Part shown: positions 12,019 to 24,200 of the stretch, one piece after another | Layout: each line of letters begins with the position of its first letter | Numbering within the stretch: the stretch's first letter is position 1 | Assembly: GCA_040954595.2 (NCBI GenBank) | Contig: CM082593.2 | Span: 5,766,001 to 5,830,000, forward strand | DNA from: Balanoglossus misakiensis | Taxonomy: Eukaryota; Hemichordata | Direction: 5' to 3' | Length of the DNA stretch: 64,000 bases | Made by a program: the position numbers and the translations under genes | Notes under the pieces: generated by a model | What the model saw: only the letters and a program-made list of their open reading frames with translations | Told to the model about the DNA's origin: nothing | Databases searched by the model: none

Positions 12019-14527
12019 ATTTCGCCTGTTTCGAACTTGTAGCCTAGCCACTGAACACAATCGAACTTTACGTCATTATAAACGTGGATGTAATTTCCTG
12101 TGATATTTCACCATTTAAATGATTGCGTGCTATCTTAAACAAACGATGTTAGTCCGAAGAAGTTCGTTTCTCAACGAACAACAGTCAGTCAACTTTGGCC
12201 AATAGACTTCTGCAGGTGTCCGAGAGTGAACACGTCTTGGCAACAACGTTTGTCTTCAGTGTCCAATACTTGAACTAGTCTAGTCTCTTCCCATGCAAAT
12301 GGAACTGGCATCAATATACACTACCATTACTAATAACTGTTCAGTTGGTGCAAGTCTCGTGACGCAACATCTCAAAATTTATCCGAGGTGCAACGGGCGA
12401 CTTATTTTCATCAATACAGCTGGTGTGAAACGCAATATGGCGACTGGACGGTGTGACGTATTTGTAGTCTGCCATGTTTCAAAATCCTCGTCAAGCATAC
12501 CTAGTATATACTCAGGGGGTTATTTTTGTTTGTGCAGAAACTGCATCCAACTCATCTTCTATACGAACACATGCATTGACGTTTATCCACAAACAAGTCT
12601 GCCCTCATGAATCAAGTTTGACCATCAAGAAATTTTAGATCGTCTCTATCACGGTGATGGCAAACTGTAAAGACCAAATTCAAATAAACTGAGTCTGGAA
12701 ACATCAAGGAATCACATGTATATAATTTCATGAAATAGAAGAATGTCAACACTGGTGTCATTTTTCAGCAACATTTTTCATCTCTTTGGGGGAGGAATTT
12801 CTCAACTTTAAGGTGACTTTTGTCACGGAAATTTTCTCCTTGATCATCCGCATTTTGATTATTATTCTATGATTGTATCCAAGACTGAACTTTGACCTCG
12901 ACTTCAACAATCATTCAAGTGGCATTCTAACCTATGATCGCCTAACCATAAATGGAATGCAAATTTCCACATTCCGTCACACTTTTCTCGCAAATTATCC
13001 AAATAGCGAACGACATGTACCCGGCCAATAATGCATTTTGAGATTGTATCTGGCGATTACCAAGAATTTCTTTTATTTCCGGAAGAAACGCTATCAGTTA
13101 CATGTATGTGATGATATTATTATGAATGACAGCTTCTATATGTTTATATATTCCCTTTCATTAAGTTATGAGTTGGAATCACGTCCATATCTGTGCACAG
13201 TGGTACACTTTGCCCCTGGCTCAACTGGTTGTAATGTAAATAGATGTGAATCTTATTGTGGGATGTGTAGACGTTCTGCCAAATGTCGGTGAAATCAATT
13301 GAACATTTGGTGGTTTTGATTTTGTTTAAATGAAGCAGGAGCCGACAAATCCGTAAAAAAAAAACACAAAGACGTGAGATTTTGCATATGCACTCTATCA
13401 CGTTTGGAATCTTGCCAGAAATGCTGGCAAGTACAACCGACGCGAGCATTGACTGCGATGGTATAATTATCGATTTGTGACATGACCGTCGCGTGGCCTG
13501 TCTCAGTCCCTGGCGCTTGTTGACCTGATTGGGAACTTGGATCACGGCTGGTACGGGTGATACTTCTGGATGCACAACAACATTCCTTTGGCGGTAAAGT
13601 AAAGTCGTGCCCTCTGTCGATGATTAGGCAGATGGCGAATTTATGGTTCAGGCTTTTTGTGGACAGAAAACAATACCTCATTTGTGTGACGTGTGCCCTG
13701 TGGTTCACCTTGCAACTGACGCAAAAGCAGTCTGCTTCCATAGCAACCGATTTCCCTATACAACAGGAAGAGCAAATTGACTACTGCGAAAAAACAGATA
13801 ACATTTACAGCGCATTGCATTCTGTAGATTGTAAAACAGTCGCTGGTTCCGTCCCCAAAATAATAGGCCCTAATGTTTCACGACAGGTCGTGAGCAACTT
13901 GTCAACTGTGGCATCCACTGATTGTTTTGAATTTGCTCGAACACTGTATTAGTTTCATAAGGTGTTTCCCTATTTAATGACGTCACCATTCCACCTGTTA
14001 AACTCGTTTTATGCTGCTGATTTGCAGGAGAGTGCGTGCATATATTTTTCGCTAACCGCAAATACTCAGGTGTTGATGAAGTGCTGGTGTCGGTGGAGAT
14101 AACAAACTGTCCGCTAATTCGCTATTGCCGTACTAGGTTTTAGTTGTCGTTAGTACAACCCACTTGAAATAACTATGCGAACACGGAAGGTACAAAGTGG
14201 TAATTATAATTTCAACTTAAATGCTTAAATGACTGGGTTATCATGGTTAATAGTCATAGTATGAATAATTATGGTATTTAGTTCGGGTTATAAAGCGGGT
14301 TAAAATCACGTGACGACTGACCTTGCTAAGGTCGAGCCAATGACCGGCCTCCTTTAAAGAAGCCTTATCACTCATATTTATCTGGTCCACTGACGTCACA
14401 TTTGATTAATTGGTCAAAATTTGGTGGATTCTCAGTATTACCGCTATGAAAGATTCAAAGTATCGAAGTAAATATAGTGCGTTGTCCAATTCAACGAATT
14501 GTACAATTTGTGAAACGTGTACGTAGG

Positions 14528-14553
14528 CACAGTCCCTCCACTGAGGGACTGTG
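14528..14553. repeat. Perfect 11-bp inverted repeat
   Basis: CACAGTCCCTC (14528-14538) and GAGGGACTGTG (14543-14553) are separated by CACT. It would form a tight hairpin in RNA or a cruciform. No gene is nearby to assign it to. Confidence 0.75.
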
Positions 14554-17500
14554 ACTTAGGCAATAACTGACAACACTTGTAAACAGGATAAAGCACAAAT
14601 TCTGTGCGGAGGGTAACTTTTGTGGGGTGCCCAGGTCGTTGGTTGAGGGCGCAGGCAGAAGAGGTCAGCCATTCCCTCTCTGAAGACACCGGGGCCGGGT
14701 TTGTCATCTATGGCGTTAGGGATGACGACCCCAAAGAAGGCAGTATTTCCTGTCCCTGGTATATGAAACGGAGACGACGATGCTTGGGGTTGCAATAATT
14801 ACGATTTGATACACCGCATAAATCACACAACAGTTGTGTTCTAAAACAACAAAAATGGAACGAGACGGGTGACAACCAACGCTTGGGATTACATCAATAA
14901 ATCTTTCAAAAAAGATTTAAATGTGCAAATCAATCACAGAATCACATTCTGGGGCGAAGGTGCAGGTATGCACCCACAGCCTTTGCTGTGTGCGTGTGTA
15001 ACGCCTTCTACTGTTGTGATAATGCTTGTTAGGGCGTCGACAATGCATAGACAGCCTACAACGATAACGACTTGTTGCTATGTGAACGACTGTTTGGAAG
15101 GATAAACAACGATTGGTTGCTAGGAGATGATTTGGTTTTTTGTAGAATAAAATCAACACAGTGGAACTGGCAACAATGCGTGTCTTGTCTTGTCTTACAA
15201 AATGTGACGAATGGTCTTTGTGCGTTGTTTAAGTTTCTCGGCCCTGCCCATGTTTAAGCGTGCAGCTTTTGTTACCATGCTAACTATTTTTGTGTTGCTG
15301 TATTCATGACATCGTGAAACCAGAAGCCAAATTTTGAAGTGACCGACAAAAAAGTTTGCGTTGTTGGTTTTCATTGTTTTTAAAACCATTCCTGCATTTG
15401 CTGACCGTTTGGACACACAATGGACTGACCTGGATCGGGTCTCGCCTGGCCCAATTCTCCAGATTTATCGTTGTGACCCGGTTTAACCTAATTAACATGT
15501 GTGGTACATCAACAGTCCATCCACCAAGCGAACAATATTGACGGAACAAAACGCCCCGGGAGCGGTTATCAAAGCCACCTTGACCTTGACGGGTTTCTTA
15601 TTCAAATTCTTTCAAAAATTCCTAGTCCCCCTCTTAAATTTCGACTCTCTCTAAGAGTGTTGTCAAAATGTTGTCCGCTGCATACACATATGCTACGAAG
15701 AACAACCTTTTAAACATAAGTTTTTCTACAGTTTGTTTGCGGTAAAGGATGCCATCAAACGATGTCTGGATGTTAATCTTTGTTATCCGTCAACTTTGAC
15801 CTAGAGAGCAACAGGTCTCAATTGGGCCTCACGACTCCTTCCTTCGACGCTTCCTCTTAACCTGCTGCTTATCACAAAGTCCGTTTTTATCAACGATAAC
15901 AAAGGCGAGTGGTGAAATATCTTATCACTGGTGGAAATTGGCGTGTGTGAATTTGCACAGACCACAAACCGTAAAGTTAAGTTGCACCTCCCACTAGATA
16001 CTTAAACCGCTACACTGAATAAAATATTTCTCCATAGAAACCAGTAAATGTAGTGTCAATATCTTACAACTGGTAATGCCACTTGTTCACCATCACCGTG
16101 ACTTCCATGAAAGTTGTCGATTTTTCGATATTGTTCATTAGATAACTCGAGAACTAAACTGCAACCGTGTGTATGCAAACTTTGATAGATATGAACGGTA
16201 TAATTGAAACGTTAAGTTTGTCCAAGAAGTTCGCTCACTTAGTGATTTGGCTTGGCCTACATATAGTACCAGCTGAGGTAATCATGGGTTTTACTATACA
16301 GCAAAAAATGCTGAAGTGCCTATATTGTGACCTTAATTTGACAGTATGAAATGCAAACAATGTAATTCTAGTTTGCTTAGGGAAACGAATCAACAATCAA
16401 CACCTGTGTAATCTGACAAGGGCAGCAAATCTATGGCTGATTCGCTGACAGTTTGTTCCACTTGGGGCCTGGCATATTTCAGCAGTGCTTACATAAGGCA
16501 GGTCTCATACCAAGGGGTTGGGACACGGCCAGACAGGCGCGACCACTGGGCTGTCAAACCCAACCAGTGAATAAGTTCAATAGACGCACGCGTGACACCT
16601 GTAAGACCTTTGCCGAAGTATTATTAGCATTCGTCCTTCAGACATGGCTTGCATGCCAACATTTTGGACGCCATGACAACACAAGATTCAACAAAGCTGT
16701 TTTGAAATGCTCGGTCAACTAGAGGAGAAACCGACTACATGTACATTTCTTGCAATGCCAGCATGATATAACTTATAGCACAACCACTGATGACGTCACT
16801 ACGACAAACATGCGATTTTTGCACGGTGAATTATATAAGATGGAAACCTCTTATAGCCCTCTGGCAGCTGGGTTGTCGACTGTGACTATGGCCTAAATAG
16901 CATTCCTAAAACTCCCGTGCCGGTATCTCCGATAATCTGTTAGTCGGTAAACATTTCTTATTTATCTAAATGCACAAATATCCTCATTGCACGATTTTTC
17001 TGAACACCACTGTATGATATGATAGGACAGCGATACACTGGGTGAAAATAAGGCCGATGGCGGTCACCGTGCCTTGGACAGGAAACTGTTCTCTGTGATT
17101 TTTAATCATTACACATGCTCAATACAATACTGCACCAGAGTTTATTAGACCGTGGTCGACAATCATTGTGCAGTCCCAAGAAAAAAATCAGGGCCTGTAT
17201 AAACACGTTATTCTCGCAAACGATACCCTTGTTTTTCGCGATAATATTTTTTCATGATAGTTTTGGGAAGGTGTTACCATCGCCATGCAATTCTCATTTT
17301 TGATATTCCCGGTAATGTTAGTCAATACACCCAGGGTGTTCAAAAATAACTGATTTCTCATGAAATGAATAAAACCTATCCCAAGATAGTGGTTCTCGGA
17401 GAAGTGGGCTTTTTACTATAAACGGAAGGCACATAATTGCTTTTAGCGAGAATCGTCGAAAATAAACACTTCTGAGACTGGGGCCGATTCTCCGTACCTG

Positions 17501-18077
17501 TGTTTGGACAATGCACACCTTACTGAGCAACCTTTCTACACCGCTGAGTGGGTGGGACGACGGCAATACGGGGAAATAAGTCAAGGGCCGAATTGCCTTT
17601 ATATGGTATTGATTCGTAGAAATGTGTGGCGATTTCTTGGAAAGGCGCTGATAAACCACAGCCAGTAAATACCAGAAATACTTAACACAATGGTGAAGTT
17701 ATTGAGTCTGGGGTCAAAAGGTGTGACAGCCAGTACTTCAGCCCATTGTGTTGTTTGTTCTTTAAGTAGGTCATACATCGCGAACTCGGCAAGCTGTTAA
17801 ATATCCGTAGTTTGCGCACGTAGGCTGCACACTTCTGCGGCACTTGGCAACAGAGCGGATCATGAGAAAACAAAAGGCCTGGAACTTTCAAACACTAGTT
17901 GGTGCTCTTTATCCCGACATCCCATTCGGCACTAACTCGTGGGGGTCGCGTGTCACCTATGCAAATTTAACCTAAGTTACCATGGCAAATTGAAATATAG
18001 CCAATGGCAATAATTTTCGGTTGGTACTGCAATCATTCGTACTAGTGTGCAGAGATACCAATTACCATCTTGTTACC

Positions 18078-18092
18078 GGGGGGGGGGGGGGG
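18078..18092. repeat. Poly-G run of 15
   Basis: An uninterrupted run of G just downstream, on the minus strand, of the candidate first exon at 18158. Confidence 0.85.
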
Positions 18093-18157
18093 TACAATTA
18101 TACTGTAACTATGTACCGCATTACCAGTAACATAAGAGGGCGTGCCTGTACGCTCAC

Positions 18158-18330
18158 CTGTTGCTTGATGGGCGGACCTCGGCAAACTTGAAGGAATGGC
18201 AGCTTCTTTCGACGTAGAGTCCTGCAAATTTTCTCCAAGAAGTTCTCCAAAATCCTGGAACAAGTCATCCCCGACAGCGTTGGCGTTTATGCGTTGTTAT
18301 CCGACGCGATCCTTGCATGGCGTCTACAAA
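18158..18330 (-). other. Candidate first exon with coding-like frame but no ATG
   Basis: The minus strand ends with a strong donor, CAACAG|GTGAGC (18158/18157). Before it one frame reads NANAVGDDLFQDFGELLGEN, then a Ser-rich stretch to ATG-less upstream sequence closed by TAA. Just upstream are a CCAAT box (about 18388) and a GC/KLF box (GGGCGTGG, about 18371). Options are a non-coding first exon, a non-AUG start, or a broken gene. No downstream exon was found. Confidence 0.25.
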
Positions 18331-18782
18331 TATTCAAAATGCACCTGGTGAAGCCAGCTGTTTTAATAGTGGGCGTGGTCACTCGACCAATGGAAATCTT
18401 TGTACACGGCTAGTGGCCGCACGTGTTCCAATGTATATGCGTCAAGATTTGTTCATGGTTTATACCAGGTGTTGCAACGTTGCTGACGTTTCGAACGCCA
18501 CGTGGAACAGCAACCATGCATCGTGTCGTTCACCCATGACCCCCCGACGATGTCTCCCGAATTTTCGGAGAGCAAAAACCCTAGTTTGGGGCGGCGGGCG
18601 AAGATGCTGTCATTACATAGTAAGCTTACCTTGTCGTAGTGCAGAATTCACGGAAAATATCTGGAGGACTCGTCGACAGTAAAACATTCTTCGCACTTTC
18701 TCAGTTTTTGAACATTTTCCAATCAGCTTGTGCATGTGATGAAGTTGTCAGCTATTGGAAATCCCAGACTCCGCGAAGACGA

Positions 18783-18797
18783 TCACTAGAGGGCGCT
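18783..18797 (+). promoter_or_regulatory. CTCF-like motif
   Basis: TCACTAGAGGGCGCT matches the bilaterian CTCF core (CCASYAGRKGGCRS) at nearly every position, plus orientation. It lies just past the NCOA4 3' end. Confidence 0.5.
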
Positions 18798-18959
18798 CTC
18801 AATAATACCACGTGCACAACTAGCTGTGCATTTTGACTGCCCGATTCGGAATTCATTTTCAGATCGCATAAAGTCTTGCTGAGCACGATATAAAACGGCA
18901 TATGATGAATGTTGAAACGACCCAAAACGGGCCAAGCGACCATAAACCGGCTGAAACGA

Positions 18960-21234
18960 CCTATTTCATCAAGTTTTTAATTTTATTAACAGAATAAGAA
19001 GATCTCCACATGAAACAGGCAAAAATAAGCTTTCTGCTAGCACTTTTATTCTCAAAGAAAGGTTTGATTTTTCTACATGGCAAAAGATTGGGTATAATGT
19101 TCTCTACATTCATCGACAGACGTGAAACGCTATGACTTGTTTGACATGAAATGATCAGCTGCAGTCCCCTAAACACATGTGCTGTAATCTGATTGGGTCT
19201 CACAGGCCACATACAGTGCCATGGCAACAGTGATCTTGCACATTTTCAAGATCTACTTTTTTGAAACCCTACCAACAACACCTTCAGGTACATAATGCAA
19301 ATGAAAACCAATAATAAATTAAAAAGCAATTATCATTAGTATACACAATTACAGTGCCTTAAAGTTTTTGTTCACAATCATTCCACTTCCTTCAAAAACT
19401 TAACATTTCAAATACAAATATCTTTCCAATTCAATAACACATACTCAACAAGAAATCAAGGGGAAAGTCTTTCAGAGGTTGACTTTCAATTGTACATAAT
19501 AATGCCAAATGAAATCTTTAACATGTTGAATAAATTCTTTACCTCGTACAACCGCAAAATAATTACAAAAAAGAGACATAAATTAAAGTTTACCTTCATG
19601 ATACAAAGCGACATTAATTTTTTGTATTAGTTAAAAAATAAACAGTTCACAACATTACAATTTCAATTTAACAGTAAACACAACTGATCTGAATTTTACA
19701 GACCATTTAATGTAAAATACAGAATATACGAGGATCTTTGACAGGGGGAATGCTGGGAACATTAATTAAGTTCTCTATGAATATTCGTCACATTGCACAA
19801 AGGGTTTGATTGGCTAGTAAGAACCATGGATATTCATTAAATTACACTTAGAGTGTAACAGATAAACATAACATGGATTATTCTTCAAGATTATTCTTCA
19901 AGATGAAAGAACTATTGGCAGATTTGTTATAAAGTAGCACTTGTGTGATCAAATGTCTTGTAGCAGCATATATTATCATTCAAGTATCTAAATATTATAG
20001 TTCACCATTTGTAAATGACCTTCGACCCTGGTTAACTGACCACCGATATAAAATTTTCGGTAGCACACTTTTGCTAGGTGTTAAGACGCTCACCATCTAA
20101 CAAACCAGAACCTCGGTACACACACAAACTAAATTTTTTTCCACAGATTCAACAATAAGGTGTGTGTACATACAACCACAGCCAGAGACTCAGGCACCAA
20201 GTACAGGACTTAATCACTCTAGACTCATAATAAAAATCAACCGTTAATTATTTTTTTCATCAAAAACTCATCACAGAGATGTATTTAAATAACATCGCAG
20301 AATCTACATTCAGTGGAATGGTAATTTTCAATCATGCAGCATTTTAAAGATTCATTGTAAGTTGAAACAATCTGTAGTTGGATCAGTAGCCAGGCATATT
20401 GCGTATCTATGGTGGTTTTTTCCCACACAGTTGTATAGAGGACAGTGGATGGCGGATATCAGCTGATGCATTACATGCATGGGACTTAGGGGGGCTGGAA
20501 TTGAGACCACTCAAGTTCAGTACATTTCACTCCAATCGTCCACTACCTGGTTCAACAAATTCTCCGTGTACTTCACTGTTGAACCAGATTCTGTTATGAT
20601 GTTAAAAATTCCCCCACGAAACCCAGCTAAGTCCAGCTCGCTGAGCCTAATAGGGAACGCAGTGTCACGACTTCACAACTCCAACCCGACAAACTCCCTC
20701 ATAGCAATCACTCAATCCCAAGATAAAATCAACTTTTAGTAAAATGTTGAATGATTTATAATCTACTGAATACCAATAATAAAGTCTATAAGATATAATT
20801 TTTAAAGAATTTTTAACAGACCTACAATCATTGGGAGGTTAACATGCTATTAATGGTCTGACAGATTATTTTCTTTTTAGTGGATTATGACATGAATGCT
20901 AATCCAGATTTTATGATGGAATAAATGAACAGTATTAACCTGAATACAAACTTTAGTTTGATTTTCGGAATCATTTCACTGTATTTTTAACAGAAGTTTC
21001 CAAGACAAAGTCACAGATTATGTTTCTGATATTATCTGGTTGGTGTCTTCATTTAAATCGTGTGGAAATAATTTGCACGATATCCATGCATGAACAGAAT
21101 TTCTCAAGATGGTTTGCTAAGAATCAAGGAAATGTAAGGAAAGAAAAGATCATCGCAGAAGCTATGCTCGAAGCGGACTAAATGCTTACAAATAAATGCC
21201 AAGGGGGGTCAGTGGTCATGGAGATTCTGGTCTG
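18960..21234 (-). other. NCOA4: NCOA4 3' UTR (about 2.3 kb)
   Basis: After the stop codon the minus strand runs through AT-rich DNA with no credible coding exon. Minus-strand AATAAA signals occur at 19050-19045 and 18987-18982. The second would place the mRNA end near 18960, where GC content rises and the next promoter-like region begins. Inside is a 10-bp stem, CTGGTTCAAC (20547-20556) with GTTGAACCAG (20578-20587), separated by 21 nt. The end point is inferred from the signals and base composition. Confidence 0.5.
18982..18987 (-). terminator. NCOA4: Candidate NCOA4 poly(A) signal
   Basis: AATAAA on the minus strand, with a second copy at 19050-19045. It is the last such signal before base composition changes. 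Confidence 0.45.
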
Positions 21235-24200
21235 TTAATTGGTGTAGTTCAGCAGCCACATGTGGTTGCTGACGTTCTTCTCGTGGAAACACGGAAAGAG
21301 GCCGTCGTTTTCGGCCATGTGGATTTCCACGGTTTTGCCGCCGATGCTGATCGTGTCGAACTCGTCCGACACCTCCATGGAGTTATCGACCAGCAGCCAT
21401 TTTTCTTTCTCGCTGTCGTCGTGGTGGAAGATTTCCGAGAAACCGGTGTCCTCGGAGCAGAGCATCGTCTCGTCTTGGTCGTCTGCCCGCTTGGGCAGCC
21501 AGAACGAGGCCGATGTCTCCCCGTGGAAGACATCCAGTTTCTCCGAGAGCGAGTTGCAGTGTTTGGGGAGGGGGGTTGGGGAATTCTGGTCGCTGGGCTG
21601 CGTCTTTAACCACATGGACATGTCAGAGGAGTTTTTATCGAAGTATGCCAACTCGGTGCCCGTGATATTGGGAGTTGGGCACGAGGACTCCTCGCTCTTG
21701 TAACCGGCCAACCAGAACGAGTTATTCTGCGGCAGGTTTTTCAGGTAGCTATCTAAGGGAGACTGTGCGAAGACACAGGTCTGCGAAACGCCACCTGCCG
21801 TGGGCTTGTCGTTCAACCAATCAGAAATCTTCGTCTCTTTGATCAGGCAGAAATACTCAAAGACGGCGCTCTCCTTGGCCTCCTCCCGCAGTGCCAGACT
21901 GGCCTGGGGTCTCAGCCAATCGGAGTTGTCGGTGTTGCCCTTACCCCAACCCATGAACAAATCGTACGGGGACCCTGATTGGTTGAACTGCGACCCCATG
22001 CAGTGAGAATCGCACACGCACTCCGAGGGGAGGTGGCATTTCTCGTTGGCGATGCAGACGTCTTCAAGCACCTTTCGTTCGTTCTTGGTGTCTCTTCTCT
22101 CGGCAGCCAACCACTTGTCCTTCTCGGACGGCAGATCCTTGAAGAACTCGCCCAATCCATCGCTCACGCACAGCAAGGTGTCAAGATTTTCGATCTCAAT
22201 CTACAAATAGAATACAACACTTGATATTAAAAACATCACTGTTTTTGACAACAGATACAAATGGAAGGCATGGTTTTCTAACAAGCAGATTACAATTGCA
22301 AAGAGGACCAGCATGCTGCAATTAACTCAGATAAAAACTTGAATGAATCGGAAAATCACCAGCTACCTTGCTAGTTCAGAGACAAACATGGCATTGATGT
22401 ATTAAACTATGACAAAATGGCTGCCTCAGCTGATCAAGATATATTACAGATGAAGGGCTTATTTCACATTAGCTGTTTATTTATTTAACCTGAAAAACTG
22501 GGCATATATTCTACCCACCTGCTGGGGCTGTGCCTTGGAAGAATTGCAGCATGTACCGTTGGTCTTGCAATCTTTCTTCTCAGCTTGGCTGGTCTCTTCT
22601 TCTTGCCTGGCTTCGTACTGCCACAACCAATCCTTGACATCATCCGACAGCTCTCTGCAATGAATCCACAAACAGAACAGGCATGTTTCATGTCAGTAAT
22701 GCATCAAGACATTAAAACAATAGAAATGCTTAAATAAAATACAGAGGAGTCATTGTGATTGTTGTATCAGACTTATTCAGACTTCACTAAGGTACTCACC
22801 TGAAATACTTCATGACAGCATAGGGATAGTCCTTGCCATAGGTGTAGGAAGCACGGATTCTGTCAGCATCCAACAACCAATCGTTGGCGGGAGAGGCCTG
22901 CACCTGGGTGAAATAGGGCGTCATGGTAACCTTCTCCTCATCCGCCTCCTGCTCTTCCTCGGCACTGCTGTCGACGGAGACGACGTCACTCCCGGTCTTG
23001 CTGCGGGCCAGCAAGACGAAGTCGTCCTCCGACGAGGTGCTGCTGCTGCTGCGGTAGCCGACCGGGACGTGGTGCAGCCATTTCTGCACGTCGTCCGACT
23101 TCTTGACCGCCGCGGTGGTGGTGGCGGTGGATGGTTGGGGGCACTTGCTGAACGGTGGGAAGGTGACGTCTGGCACGGTCTCGGCTGGCGAGTTGGTGGG
23201 GGTGGGCGCCTTCATCAACCAGTCTTCAGTGGTGGTAGCCAAGTTGGGAACACACACCTGTACAAAGAAACACACACTTAATATTACATCTTCGCACAAA
23301 GTAACGCCAAATTCCGTATAAACAGAAATGCTAAAATTATCATGCTAAAAATTTATTAAATGTGGATTAAAACAAAAGCAATTGATACAAGTTTTGTTAG
23401 AGGCAGACTTTTCGTATGTACTTTTAAAGTTTAATTTTTTTTCTGCCTTTTTTTGGGCAAACACTTTAAGTGCTTTGTACAAACACATCAATTTGCATTC
23501 TCTGCATGTTCATCTCTCTACTCAGGCTTAGAACTGGACATATCCATCAGACGACGCATGACAGCAACGAGTAATCATCCAGGGTACGTTCAAAAGTTCA
23601 ACAGGTACATGCTACTTTGCCCCTCACTGACTGACACCATTACAAGGTCCAGCAACATCAACAACAATCTTTGTGTGGCACTCTGCGCATTCATGTATCC
23701 ACTAAAAAGCTTTAGTTCACATGTTTGCTACATATTATCCCCAATTGTTTTCGGAAATGCCAATATCAAAATGGTGGGCAGCTGCTTGTACCAACAATGA
23801 ACACAAACCAGTAAAACGTTTATTGAGACATGGCCATGTACTTTGACCCGAGCTCTCATCAGATGGCTTGACCGCTGTCAACCCGACTTTGTCATTTCGG
23901 ATCACATGATTTGCACTATACCCATTGTGTGTTGATATCTTATCTGTGTGCAGCCCTGTGACCGATCAACACTATCTGTGACCCAGACAGAACATCAACA
24001 ACAACAACAGCATCATCATCAACAACAACAACCGAAATCTGCTCAAATGGCAATGAATATGATCTTACCAAGCAGTAGACAACCCTTCCTGTCTATCAAT
24101 GCACGTTTCAAAATGACAAACCACTAATCGATTCCTATGTTAAACCCAAGGACATTGCGGACAATGACTGAATTCTGATGTTTTCTCTGTCAATATTCCT

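Larger units (their letters stand above)
12019..18157. other. Left-arm region up to NCOA4 3' flank
   Basis: No gene recognised. It contains three full CRE palindromes, TGACGTCA, near 13978, 14392 and 16791, and the hairpin at 14528-14553. Several overlapping open frames at 13144-13952 and 14444-14798 lack domain-like sequence. Confidence 0.5.

Noticed and set aside
13144-13952. Three overlapping open frames of 131-148 aa
   Set aside because: Different frames and strands overlap, with no splice sites, domain-like blocks or homology that I can recognise; chance is as likely.
20560-20600. Possible iron-responsive element (CAGTGA loop) in the NCOA4 3' UTR
   Set aside because: On the minus strand the CAGTGA is not flanked by a paired 5-bp upper stem and has no bulged C at the required position.
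21196-22224. Several plus-strand and alternate-frame open frames of 60-150 aa
   Set aside because: They are shadows of the last NCOA4 exon, whose minus-strand frame is clearly homologous to known NCOA4.
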